Positions 43,613 through 52,109 of a stretch of DNA of 64,000 nt are shown here, piece after piece (position 1 is the stretch's first letter; each line of letters starts with the position of its first letter). A program made the position numbers and the translations under genes. Under the pieces are notes generated by a model. The model was not told the origin of the DNA, did no database searches, and was given only the letters and a program-made list of their open reading frames with translations. This DNA comes from DASXZH01 sp036502005. GTDB taxonomy: Bacteria; Armatimonadota; Fimbriimonadia; Fimbriimonadales; Fimbriimonadaceae. The stretch is from the NCBI GenBank assembly GCA_036502005.1, contig DASXZH010000075.1, forward strand, positions 1-64,000. Reading direction: 5' to 3'.

Positions 43613-45201
43613 GCAGCAGCTACCACGGGAGGAACGTCTTTCCGTTTCTCCAAAACTAAAACCCCAAAGCCTAATAACAGCATGCAGGCCGCATAGATTG
43701 GGGAAAACAACTTGCCCTCATTTGAAAACAGCGGATAAAGGATGTGCAGTGCCCAAGCCCCGCCCACGCCGTTCCCCATGTACTGATAGCTCATCGCCGA
43801 GTTTATTAGCGAGATTAGAGGCGCCGGCAACGCGACAATCAATACCAGTGCGCCTACAAATCCCGTCCGGGCCGCTTTCAGGGTCGATGTCCGGGAAGAT
43901 ATCGTTCGCCCGATGCACCACCACATGACAAAGTAAGACAAGCTCCATAGAGCCATGCAATAGGGCGCCATTGTATAGTTTGCGCTTGAACCAAATGTAG
44001 CGCTTCTCGCGGGAAAGGCGCCCATCATTGGCCCTGAGCTCATGGTTGTCCCCGCAATCGCTTGCCCAATAAGCGCTCCTCCCGCAAGCGCAGCCCACAG
44101 TAGAATCGTGTAGGGCAAGCTGCCGGAGGGATTCGACCAGAAAGCATTTCGGAACGAGAACCTGCCGTCGTTGCGATACTTCTGCCCCATATCTGTTCCG
44201 TAGCTGTACATATACGGCATAAGGAAAAAGAGCAAAACCGTAACGACGCCAATGAAGCCGGCAGTAAACTGGGCCCCGCCAAGCCCGACCGAAACGTTAT
44301 TCAGAGCCCAGCAACCACCCACCGAGAGAGCAAAAAGGTAAATCAGGCCGTAAACTCGAAGCTTTTTCGTCTCCGGCGCGCGATGGAAACTTAAGGCTGA
44401 ACCGGCGCCCAGCAGGCAAAGCTTGCTGATCAAGAACGCAATAATCCCGGCCGGGATCCAGTTTGGAATGTTCTGGCCCAAAAACACACAATGGCTGGGC
44501 CCGACTAAACCTGCCGTAAAAGGAAACATGCCCACGTACCAGGGCATCACGGTGGGGTCGCGCATCATGCTCATCGCAGTTCCCGATCCAGCGAACATTC
44601 CAGCCACCACCAGATAGCCGATGACGCTTAGGTAGGTCCAAAGAATCGCCGCCGCCATGCTCGAGATCAGCAGCCCTAGGGCAGTCATCACGATGCCCGA
44701 AAATGACAGGATCGCGTAGGCGGAAAGAACGTCGCTCCAGCTTGCGCCGCCCATCACCACGCAGAGCGAGGTAATCGGAAGCGACAGCACCAGTAACATC
44801 CACAAATACCGGTAGCTGCTGATCATCTTGCCGACCAAGAGCCCCTTCATGGATACGGGGGCCGAAAATAGCAGATCTAGGCTCCGCCGCTGACGCTCGA
44901 CCGGGATTGTCCCCGCCGTAAGCGCAGGCGTGATCACACAAACGATGACCGCCATCCAGATCATCATCGTTTGATAGAACTGCTGGAGCTGATCCTGAAC
45001 CTCTGAAACCGACATTACAGCGCCGTTTCGCTGGATGCCATCGTAAACAAAATAGGCAACCGCAAACAACAGCGCCAGATAAACGCTCCATAGCCAGAGC
45101 GCTTTATTGCCTCTTAGCTGAGCACGAAAATCGCGCTTGGCAGTTGCGTTATCATAATAAGCCCGAAAGCTATTCAACAAACCTGCGCGAGTAAAGGCCA
45201 C
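43609..45201 (-). CDS. ABC-2 type transporter permease
   Basis: A 530-residue integral membrane protein with about twelve hydrophobic segments. I choose the GTG at 45201, one base after the ATPase stop; the open frame extends back to 45273 but those residues lie inside the ATPase gene. The N-terminal half is typical ABC-2: ALWLWSVYLALLFAVAYFVY, ITPALTAGTIPVERQRRSLD with the conserved E-R-E/R-R cytoplasmic loop, and LDLLFSAPVSMKGLLVGKMI. It pairs with the ATPase just upstream and with a second permease. The substrate is unknown; location in the MoxR/VWA operon suggests a role in envelope assembly. Confidence 0.87.
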   Translation of the reverse strand: MAFTRAGLLNSFRAYYDNATAKRDFRAQLRGNKALWLWSVYLALLFAVAYFVYDGIQRNGAVMSVSEVQDQLQQFYQTMMIWMAVIVCVITPALTAGTIPVERQRRSLDLLFSAPVSMKGLLVGKMISSYRYLWMLLVLSLPITSLCVVMGGASWSDVLSAYAILSFSGIVMTALGLLISSMAAAILWTYLSVIGYLVVAGMFAGSGTAMSMMRDPTVMPWYVGMFPFTAGLVGPSHCVFLGQNIPNWIPAGIIAFLISKLCLLGAGSALSFHRAPETKKLRVYGLIYLFALSVGGCWALNNVSVGLGGAQFTAGFIGVVTVLLFFLMPYMYSYGTDMGQKYRNDGRFSFRNAFWSNPSGSLPYTILLWAALAGGALIGQAIAGTTMSSGPMMGAFPARSATFGSSANYTMAPYCMALWSLSYFVMWWCIGRTISSRTSTLKAARTGFVGALVLIVALPAPLISLINSAMSYQYMGNGVGGAWALHILYPLFSNEGKLFSPIYAACMLLLGFGVLVLEKRKDVPPVVAAA

Positions 45202-45202
45202 G

Positions 45203-46132
45203 TTACTGAACCGCCCCCGTCGTAATCCGCAAGAACACGTCTTCGAGGTCTGCCTGCTGCTCTCGGAAATCAAGCACCTTGTATTTACTTCTGATCAGCG
45301 CTTCCAAGAGCGTAACCTGGTCTTCCAGGGTTCCAGAGAACGAGAGACGAACCGTATCTTCGCCAAACCGCTCCGCCAAACTCACATGAGGTTGGTCCAT
45401 TAAAAATCCAATCGCGTGCTCGGATTCCAGCAGGAAACGGATATCCAAAGTTCGCGTTAGCTGACCGCTCTGAACAATCTCGTTCACCGGACCAAAAGCG
45501 AGCATAACGCCGCGCTCGATGATCCCCACCATATTGCAGAAATCCGCTAGTTCGGGCAGGATGTGCGATGAAACGATGACGATTTTGCCCATTCGGCCAA
45601 GTTCGATAATGAGCTCTTTCAGCTCTGCTCGGGCGCGAGGATCGAGACCGCTCGCGGGCTCATCCAACAGCAAAAGCATCGGGTCGTGAACCAAGCATCG
45701 GGCCAAGCACAATCGCTGCTGCATACCGCGCGAAAGCGTTTGCACAAATGCGTCTCGCTTAATCGTGAGATCGGTCAGCTCCAGAACGTTGGCGATCACG
45801 TCCGGCCGCTGCTTGGCGGGAACCTGATAAATGTTGGCAAAGAAATCCAGATATTCCCAAACTTTGACGTCGTCATAAAGCCCGAAAAAATCAGGCATAT
45901 AGCCGATGTGGCGGCGAACTTCCATCGGGTCCTTGTTGATATCCGCCCCGTTCACAATCGCCGTGCCCGCCGAAGGCTCAAGCAGGGTTGAAATCATCCG
46001 GATGGTCGTCGTCTTCCCCGCCCCATTCGAGCCAATAAAGCCAAAGATATCCCCCGGATTGAGCGTGAAGTTCATGTTGTCCACGGCCATCAGATTTGAA
46101 TAAGATTTGGTTAAACCTTTAACTTCAAGCAT
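45203..46132 (-). CDS. ABC transporter ATP-binding protein
   Basis: A 309-residue nucleotide-binding protein of the ABC-2 exporter type. Walker A is IGSNGAGKTTT, the signature LSRGMQQRLCLARC, Walker B LLLLDEPASGLDP, the switch histidine lies in VIVSSHILPEL. The C-terminal 90 residues (DIRFLLESEHAIGFLMDQPH onward) are the usual extra domain of this subfamily. The ATG lies eight bases before the stop of the upstream permease. With two permeases it can form a heteromeric pump. It resembles GldA/NatA-type ATPases; gliding-related GldA and GldF/G clusters have the same gene order, but I see no other gliding genes. Confidence 0.93.
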   Translation of the reverse strand: MLEVKGLTKSYSNLMAVDNMNFTLNPGDIFGFIGSNGAGKTTTIRMISTLLEPSAGTAIVNGADINKDPMEVRRHIGYMPDFFGLYDDVKVWEYLDFFANIYQVPAKQRPDVIANVLELTDLTIKRDAFVQTLSRGMQQRLCLARCLVHDPMLLLLDEPASGLDPRARAELKELIIELGRMGKIVIVSSHILPELADFCNMVGIIERGVMLAFGPVNEIVQSGQLTRTLDIRFLLESEHAIGFLMDQPHVSLAERFGEDTVRLSFSGTLEDQVTLLEALIRSKYKVLDFREQQADLEDVFLRITTGAVQ

Positions 46133-46982
46133 TGTTCATTTTCCCTGCAAGGCTGTTCCGGCGTTCACGAATAGAGGCGATGGCTAGCAACAGAAACATC
46201 AAAGTAAGGCTCCCGTAAAATAGGAGCTGCATCGGCGCGGTGTACATTCTTCCCGCATGGTGCGGCCCACCTCCTAAATAAGGAGCAGGGTTTTCGATGG
46301 ACATGACATAGAAGGCGGTCATAAATGGGTGCGTCCAAAGCAGATACTCCCCGCTGTTGCTTTCGTTGCCCAAGGTTGGAATGATAGCGACCAGCATCGG
46401 CCATAGAATCATCCAAACAAAAAGGATCGCGTAAATGGTCGCTTGGGCGCTAAAGGCCCGATTCATTAACGAAGAGATGAAAATCCCGAGGGCAGCAAAA
46501 GCGATCCCAAACCCGATCGAGGCGGTCTCGCTGGCAAGAACCCCCCAAAGTTGGTCATGAGGGGCGTAATTCTCCTTGCCGAACGAGCAAATGATCACGA
46601 TTGGCAAGAGCCCCACGGCCACTGCAAGAACGACCGAAATAGCGCTAAGAAATTTGCCCAAAATGATTTGGGTCTTGGAAATCGGAGCAACCATAAGCAT
46701 GTCCCAGCTTCGGCGTTCCCGTTCCCCGGCAATGGCGCCAAAAGTGACGGCGGGGACGATGAAGCAAAAGAGGAACGACTGAAATAGCGTAATGTGCTCC
46801 GCCGTTAAGGAGTTCATGTTGGCAAATGCGATGCCCACGATCGATAAGTAAATTACGGCAAGAAGGAAGATCAGCGCCTTGTTGGTTGTCTTGCTCTTTG
46901 AAGCTCCGACAAACTTCCGCCAGAACCGGCGCGCTTCCACCAGCAGCGGGTTTTCGGTGAAGTTCTGGCTAAACCAGCTCAT
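46125..46982 (-). CDS. ABC-2 type transporter permease (GldF-like)
   Basis: A 285-residue membrane protein with six hydrophobic segments, starting LIFLLAVIYLSIVGIAFANM. AGERERRSWDMLMVAPISKT is the cytoplasmic loop typical of ABC-2 permeases (E-R-E-R-x-W/S). It is the first gene of the coupled set and overlaps the ATPase gene by eight bases. The size and motif match GldF/NatB-type permeases. A 280-base gap with an inverted repeat separates it from the large membrane protein upstream, so a promoter may lie there. Confidence 0.88.
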   Translation of the reverse strand: MSWFSQNFTENPLLVEARRFWRKFVGASKSKTTNKALIFLLAVIYLSIVGIAFANMNSLTAEHITLFQSFLFCFIVPAVTFGAIAGERERRSWDMLMVAPISKTQIILGKFLSAISVVLAVAVGLLPIVIICSFGKENYAPHDQLWGVLASETASIGFGIAFAALGIFISSLMNRAFSAQATIYAILFVWMILWPMLVAIIPTLGNESNSGEYLLWTHPFMTAFYVMSIENPAPYLGGGPHHAGRMYTAPMQLLFYGSLTLMFLLLAIASIRERRNSLAGKMNNA

Positions 46983-47067
46983 GAGTTCCCTCCAAGCTTC
47001 TCAATGAGACCCCCATAGGCGTTAAATTAAGGTTGGGAGCGCTACTTTCAAAGGTGCGTAGCTCGCG

Positions 47068-47218
47068 CCTCTCCCGGTTCGCGGACTCACCGACCTCTCC
47101 ATCCGGGAGAGATTTGTGGCTGCGGAAATACCAAAGTTGCCTTATTTTAATGGATATGCGGATAACCCGTCGCCCCTCTCGGGCGGAGGGGCCGGTGAGT
47201 CCCCGAACCGGGGGAGGT
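47068..47218. repeat. Long GC-rich inverted repeat
   Basis: The left arm at 47068-47111 (CCTCTCCCGGTTCGCGGACT, CACCGACCTCTCC, ATCCGGGAGAG) matches the complement of the right arm at 47173-47218 (CCTCCCCCGGTTCGGGGACT, CACCGGCCCCTCC). About 36 of 44 positions agree. The spacer is 61 bases. It fills the gap between two minus-strand genes and could form a large RNA hairpin. A related single arm lies at 7646. Confidence 0.75.
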
Positions 47219-47261
47219 CCCGAGGAAACAAACCTGGGAACAATGGGCAATGGAAACCAGT

Positions 47262-49286
47262 TCACGAGCTTCCTCCAAGAGTTTCAACAAGCTGCATCGT
47301 CCCCCCGATCACTTCCGTTCCGATCGGCGTGCCGGGATGAAAGCCCGATATTGTCCCGCTCAGAACGAAACGGTCGCCCGAAATCTCTGATGCCAACTGG
47401 CTTTCCGCTTCCCAAGCATCGCTTGCCGAGCCGGGGCCGATTTGAACGGTTTGGCCAGGAAGTAGCGCTTTATCGGTCGCGCCATTCTTACCGAACCCTT
47501 GAACCTTGATATGGTCTATTCGGTAGGCGCTAAGATTGGTGATCTCGCCCTTAAGTCCGTCGTCTGTTTGCGTAATCTTGCCGGCAACCCACTTTTGACC
47601 ATCAAGTTTTTGGCCCATGCTGAACTCATAGAAGCCCAAATTGGAAGATGTTAAGTTCGGCACAAGGATCTGGCCAACGTCAATTGGATTTATATTATTC
47701 GACCTTCTCGAACCAGGACCGCGATATCTCATGCTGGGATAACCGTCCTCCAACTCGTTACCTGGCGCCAAAAAGTCGACGTCGTGTAGCTTTAGGTCGT
47801 ACCCGCCGCTGTGGGGAAAAAACATTTGAACGCGCCCCAAATAGTAAGAAAAATCCGACCGGCTGTCGGCAAGGACAATCCCGTTCGTTTCCTTCGAAAG
47901 GCCCGTTCCGTAAAGGCTGCCCGCGAACTTAAAGAAAACCATGGCGAAGGCAATGCTGATGACGGGCGCGGTAAGCCAGGCCCACTCACCCCTTTTAAGC
48001 CGCCTCAAAATAAGCAGGTTTAGAGGAACAACAACGGCCACATAAACGAGCAAAATCTCAAAGACCGTCTTCGTTTCCGGTAGCTTCATTTGGAAAGGAT
48101 TGCGCTGTTGGCCCGAATAGTAGGGCATCGCGGGCGTGACAGGGCCGCTGTAGGTCGTTCGGTAACTGCCCGTTGTGGTCGTAATAGAACCTGTTGTGGT
48201 CGTGGTCGTAGTTGAGGGCCCGGTGGAGTAAACGGTGGTAGAACCTGAGGGGCCTGAATAGCTGAAGTACGGACCGTTAGGACCTCCGCCAATGCCAAAC
48301 GCTGTGGCATCCACCATTTCAGTTGCCGGAGCCGTTCCCTTCAAGTTCAAAAAGGCCTTAAAGAACTCGCCTCTGTTATCCAAATCTCTAAAAGGTGATT
48401 CAAAGGGGTCCGCCGCGAAGTACAGCACCTTTCCGGCTCCAAAGGGCCGGCTCGCCACAATCGGGTTTCCGTGATCGCTATCCAGAACCTGGGTCCCACT
48501 GGCCTTTTGAGAAGAGGCGACCGTAATCGAATGGTCGATGCTCGTCGAGAAGTCGTCAAACTCCAGGTCGAGCTTCGGCAGAGTTTTGGTTTCAACGTTC
48601 TTAACAGGCAGGATTTCTTGCCAGCGCGGATCCCGCAATATCTGGGGCGAAGCTCCGCCAAAAAACACCAGCGTGCCGCCACAAAGAACATATTCCTTTA
48701 GGGCCTTCGCTGCGGTATCGCTCATCCTTTCCGAACCGGGCCCTAACAAAACAAGCCAAAAGCCTTGGTAGCCAACACCCCGATCGGGCAGGATCTTTGG
48801 CTTACCGTAAATGTCCGATAGGGTCATTTCCGAGCCGGGGATCTTGATGCCCTTTAAGTAGTTTACGGAACCGCCCTCGTCGGCGATCATTAAAACCTGT
48901 GGCCCCCCTCCGCTAAGGTTGGTGTTATCCCATTCGGAGTCGATGTGGCCGTTATCGGTATCGAGCTTTAAGTCGAGGGGTTCGTAAAGTTGGGCGATAT
49001 CCGGGTAGGCGACAAACTCCTTTCTGGAATGGGAGGGTAAGTTGACCGGGTAATGAATGGTCCCGTTGGGCGTGCCGAGAGTCACTTCCCCCTTCGTGCT
49101 GGGCCCAACATTTTGAACGTCGATTAGGAGTGGAAAATGCTGGGTCGGGTTTGCACCCGGGAATAGTGAGGTTGCGTAAACCTGTAGGTTCTTTTGTTGA
49201 GAAAACGCCGCGCAGGAAATGAGCAGGGCGCAGACGCAAGCCGCCGTTCGGATTATGCGGAACCGATGCCCTGTTACTATCCCCAC
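47262..49286 (-). CDS. Large exported membrane protein with GATase-like domain
   Basis: A 674-residue protein. I prefer the GTG at 49286, which has AAGGG seven bases upstream and begins near a signal sequence (TAACVCALLISCAAFS); the open frame continues to a TTG at 49346. The N-terminal beta domain has PLLIDVQNVGPSTKGEVTLG. The middle (QGFWLVLLGPGSERMSDTAA, ALKEYVLCGGTLVFFGG) resembles a glutamine amidotransferase-like or DUF4350-like region. A Thr/Ser/Gly low-complexity stretch (GPSTTTTTTTGSITTTTGS) leads into two membrane helices (VFEILLVYVAVVVPLNLLIL, WLTAPVISIAFAMVFFKFA). A C-terminal beta part follows. It heads the MoxR/ABC cluster; its job there is unknown. Confidence 0.8.
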   Translation of the reverse strand: MGIVTGHRFRIIRTAACVCALLISCAAFSQQKNLQVYATSLFPGANPTQHFPLLIDVQNVGPSTKGEVTLGTPNGTIHYPVNLPSHSRKEFVAYPDIAQLYEPLDLKLDTDNGHIDSEWDNTNLSGGGPQVLMIADEGGSVNYLKGIKIPGSEMTLSDIYGKPKILPDRGVGYQGFWLVLLGPGSERMSDTAAKALKEYVLCGGTLVFFGGASPQILRDPRWQEILPVKNVETKTLPKLDLEFDDFSTSIDHSITVASSQKASGTQVLDSDHGNPIVASRPFGAGKVLYFAADPFESPFRDLDNRGEFFKAFLNLKGTAPATEMVDATAFGIGGGPNGPYFSYSGPSGSTTVYSTGPSTTTTTTTGSITTTTGSYRTTYSGPVTPAMPYYSGQQRNPFQMKLPETKTVFEILLVYVAVVVPLNLLILRRLKRGEWAWLTAPVISIAFAMVFFKFAGSLYGTGLSKETNGIVLADSRSDFSYYLGRVQMFFPHSGGYDLKLHDVDFLAPGNELEDGYPSMRYRGPGSRRSNNINPIDVGQILVPNLTSSNLGFYEFSMGQKLDGQKWVAGKITQTDDGLKGEITNLSAYRIDHIKVQGFGKNGATDKALLPGQTVQIGPGSASDAWEAESQLASEISGDRFVLSGTISGFHPGTPIGTEVIGGTMQLVETLGGSS

Positions 49287-49484
49287 ATGCTTGCCCTTGA
49301 TATGTAACGTAATAGTAGAACGTTGGTTTATACCTGTAACGTTCAATCAGGGTTTCACTTTTTTCTGGGACTTGTCTGAGGGCTTAAGTTTGCGTGGCAG
49401 GCATTCGGGCTTGTGGCACCACCTTTGGGGCAACGCCATCCCATTGTTACAAGAATCGAACTCAGATTGTCATCCGGCCAATCG

Positions 49485-50867
49485 ATGTCGGCCGACCCAA
49501 TCCTTGACCAGCTTTCTGCAACAAATGTAGGCGACTACGCAAGCCCCCAGTTGCCGGTAGATCCGGGCGCATACACGAACACGTTCGATCCCAATGGCAA
49601 CCTCACCGGCTCCGTGGGTGGGGCAGACAACTTAACTCTGGCATATCAATACAATGTCCATAATCAACTAATAAGCGTTACCGACGGTGGAACAACCCCG
49701 GTCTCCTATGCAGACGCTTCCTACAACCCTGAGGGTCTCCGTATTTCCTCGGATTGGGGCAACGACGAGTACAACGCGTCCAGTTACCTTTACGACGGAA
49801 CAGCCATCTTGGCCCAAACGGAGACCAACTACAACTCGCCTTCATTCTACGTTTGGGGACCTACTGGCCTGGTTATGACCGTTGCCTGGAACGATCCAAG
49901 CTACACGTTCACCTTCGATCCAAGCGGAAACAACGTGGGGGTCCACGACCAATACAATCTAGCGCCACAGGCCAGCAACTTTTACGATGCCTATGGCGAG
50001 AGAATCATTGGAACGACCAGCCAAAACATGTTCGACGAGATCGGATACAAGGGCCAGTTCGGCTGCATAACCGATTGGAACACGAATCTCGTCTATTGCC
50101 AGCAGCGCTACTACTCACCCGTTATGGCCGCGTGGATCACCCGCGACCCCACCGGCGCAGACGGGGGCATGAACGTCTACGAATTCTGCGGAAATAACCC
50201 CGTGATGATAAGCGATCCAAGTGGGCTGGAAGGAGATTGGGACTGGGGTCAATACTTCTCCGACATGTGGAAGTTCACAAAGGGAATGGGTAAGGCGGCA
50301 TTACACCTGGTCGTAGCCACTGTGAAGGGTGCAGTTCTTAATAATCCGGTTAACCCCCTTTGCTGGTATGGCATGATCAAGAGCGATTATGAAATGTGTA
50401 GTCACCCCGCCGCCACAATCGAAGGAATTAAACAGGGAGCCTTAAATTTCTGGGGCGGCCTTAAAGGTGAAAGGGGTATGGAAGCTCAGGGAGATAGCTT
50501 CGGTGATATTCTCGGCACGGTGGCACTGATTGCCTCCGGGTCAGCCGAAGCGGGTGGCGAGTACTGTGTCTATCAGGCAGTCTTGGAAGATGGCGCGCCA
50601 ACATATATCGGTATGACGAAAAACCCAGTTCGCAGGGCTATGGAGCACCTTCGTTCTCCGAGGGGGATCGCTATTAAACCAATAAAAGGACTCGAGAGAT
50701 TGACCGAAGCTGACGCGAGAGCTGTAGAACAGGTGCTTATCGAACGAAATGGAATATCGCCCAACGGTACACTAACGAACAAGATTAATAGCATAGCGAA
50801 GTCAAATCCCATATATCCTGGTGCAATCAAAAGAGGTAACTATCTTTTGAAGCGGGCAGGTTACTAG
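49485..50867 (+). CDS. Orphan Rhs-type C-terminal tip with GIY-YIG nuclease toxin
   Basis: At least 460 residues; the frame is open back to a GTG at 49413. It starts in mid-repeat: YTNTFDPNGNLTGSVGGADN and LAYQYNVHNQLISVTDGG are RHS/YD repeats. The conserved Rhs core follows (RYYSPVMAAWITRDPTGADG, NVYEFCGNNPVMISDPSGL), after which polymorphic toxins begin. The tip has CVYQAVLEDG, TYIGMTKNPVRRAMEHLRS and a glutamate in AVEQVLIERNG, fitting a GIY-YIG nuclease. The long N-terminal shell of a normal Rhs protein (over 1000 residues) is missing, so this is a displaced tip fragment as seen in Rhs loci. The likely immunity gene follows three bases later. Confidence 0.85.
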   Translation: MSADPILDQLSATNVGDYASPQLPVDPGAYTNTFDPNGNLTGSVGGADNLTLAYQYNVHNQLISVTDGGTTPVSYADASYNPEGLRISSDWGNDEYNASSYLYDGTAILAQTETNYNSPSFYVWGPTGLVMTVAWNDPSYTFTFDPSGNNVGVHDQYNLAPQASNFYDAYGERIIGTTSQNMFDEIGYKGQFGCITDWNTNLVYCQQRYYSPVMAAWITRDPTGADGGMNVYEFCGNNPVMISDPSGLEGDWDWGQYFSDMWKFTKGMGKAALHLVVATVKGAVLNNPVNPLCWYGMIKSDYEMCSHPAATIEGIKQGALNFWGGLKGERGMEAQGDSFGDILGTVALIASGSAEAGGEYCVYQAVLEDGAPTYIGMTKNPVRRAMEHLRSPRGIAIKPIKGLERLTEADARAVEQVLIERNGISPNGTLTNKINSIAKSNPIYPGAIKRGNYLLKRAGY

Positions 50868-50870
50868 TCC

Positions 50871-51344
50871 TTGTCAAGAAAAAAAACAGAAGTTGGCGAT
50901 TTGGTCGAAATTTCGACCAAGGACGGTCTCGTCTACGCTATGTACACTCATTCCGATAAGTCCATGGGCAGTCTTTTGAGAGTTTTTGCGCAGTTCTACC
51001 CATCTAGACCCCATGACTTTGAAGTGATAGTCAGGACGCCAGTAATGCTCAGCGTATTCTTTCCCCTCCAAGGTGCCTTGAACAGGGGCATCTTTACAAT
51101 AGTCGGGAACTTTGCAATCCCCGAAGACCTACAGCGATTTCCAATTTTTAAATGTCAAGGGTTGCGAGATCCTAGAAACAGCCGCATCGTTTGGTGGCTG
51201 TGGGATGGCAAGAAAGAATGGCGCGTTGGCGACCTAACCGAAGCACAGCAGGACCTCCCGGAATACCAAGTCGTAAACGATGCAATGCTTATCGTCATGA
51301 TCGAGCGAGGGGCCAAGAAACTTGACACTAACTGTGGAAGTTAG
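50871..51344 (+). CDS. Probable immunity protein (Imm26-like) for the Rhs GIY-YIG toxin
   Basis: A 157-residue soluble protein. The start is a TTG at 50871, three bases after the toxin stop; a later ATG at 50940 would cut off the conserved start. VGDLVEISTKDGLVYAMYTH and a central VFFPLQGALNRGIFTIVGNF, IVWWLWDGKKEWRVGDLTE resemble the Imm26 immunity fold, which opens with a GD-x-x-x-I strand pair. The match is by pattern and not certain. Position directly behind a toxin tip makes an immunity role likely whatever the family. Confidence 0.7.
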   Translation: MSRKKTEVGDLVEISTKDGLVYAMYTHSDKSMGSLLRVFAQFYPSRPHDFEVIVRTPVMLSVFFPLQGALNRGIFTIVGNFAIPEDLQRFPIFKCQGLRDPRNSRIVWWLWDGKKEWRVGDLTEAQQDLPEYQVVNDAMLIVMIERGAKKLDTNCGS

Positions 51345-51456
51345 CCCTATCTACCGAATAAATTGGTCTTTCGCTCACTCGTAGCATCTAAACAAGCTGA
51401 TTAGAAGGTCTAAGCGATTAGCTACCCAAGTCTTACGAGAGCTCAAAGCTCGATGA

Positions 51457-51780
51457 TCAATGCACCTCCGCTTCCCATCCGTCGTACTCTCCCCCAAGAC
51501 TTCCGGCCAGTTCTTCAAATTTCGGTTGAAGGTGACTCAACACCTGGGTCGGATTCGTGGAACGTGTCGTAATTAAGAGCAAATACGATGTGCCATCTGC
51601 TCCGGGCCTAACCTCCGACGTAAGTTCCGGATCATCGGAGATCAACACCTGGGCTCTACCCGCAATTTCGTCGGTCGGGAAGTAGAGGTAAAAATGAACT
51701 AGTCGCGGCAAAGCCCCCGGCTTCATCGCATCTACTAGTTCAGGCAGAATTCGCTCATTTTTTTTCTTGAATAGTTTCAT
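51457..51780 (-). CDS. RraB-domain (ribonuclease E inhibitor B-like) protein
   Basis: A 107-residue protein. RLVHFYLYFPTDEIAGRAQV, SYLLLITTRSTNPTQVLSHL and the closing LGGEYDGWEAEV are characteristic of the RraB domain. In E. coli RraB binds RNase E and alters its cleavage choice; related domain proteins are found in many phyla as small stand-alone genes, where the target is not known. The N-terminus (MKLFKKKNERILPELVDAM) is basic. It stands alone and points away from the Rhs tip, with a 112-base gap between their stops. Confidence 0.82.
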   Translation of the reverse strand: MKLFKKKNERILPELVDAMKPGALPRLVHFYLYFPTDEIAGRAQVLISDDPELTSEVRPGADGTSYLLLITTRSTNPTQVLSHLQPKFEELAGSLGGEYDGWEAEVH

Positions 51781-51974
51781 TTATGAGTAGACAGTATGAC
51801 CACGACCCGGCGAGCTTCGATTTTCTTTGGCTCAGGCCATCGGTAAAAGGAGACTCGTTCTGATGGCGTCCACATAAGCAGCTAACAAGTTCACAATTCG
51901 AGGTTACATTCACAACACTGTTCAGCGTCGAAATGGAATGGCCAGTTATGGAACGCCAACAATGCCCGGAGGGT

Positions 51975-52036
51975 GTGTTGCTCTCGTCCCTCGCTGCGCT
52001 AGGAATGACAAAGCTCGCGGACTCGCTATTTGAACC
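51975..52036 (-). repeat. Dispersed intergenic repeat, copy 3 (minus strand)
   Basis: Read on the minus strand it starts GGTTCAAATAGCGAGTCCGC, then GTCATTCCTAGCGCAGCGAG and GGACGAGAGCAACACACCCT. The GTTCAAATAGCG start, GTCAT core and GGGACGAG are shared with the other copies. It lies in the 329-base gap between the RraB-like and MFS genes; nothing else is seen in the gap. Confidence 0.6.
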
Positions 52037-52109
52037 TGGTAAGATTTCCGTTCCCGCTCATACAACTTTCTACCGGCTGGCTAGCTCCATTTCTGTTTCC
52101 ATCAATTCG

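Noticed and set aside
44297..45091. 264-aa minus-strand frame inside the ABC permease
   Set aside because: Arg/Gly/His-rich shadow in another frame of a permease with good membrane helices.
45203..46982. ABC genes as gliding-motility gldA/gldF
   Set aside because: Gene order and loop motifs fit, but no other gliding genes are present; the general ABC-2 call is safer.
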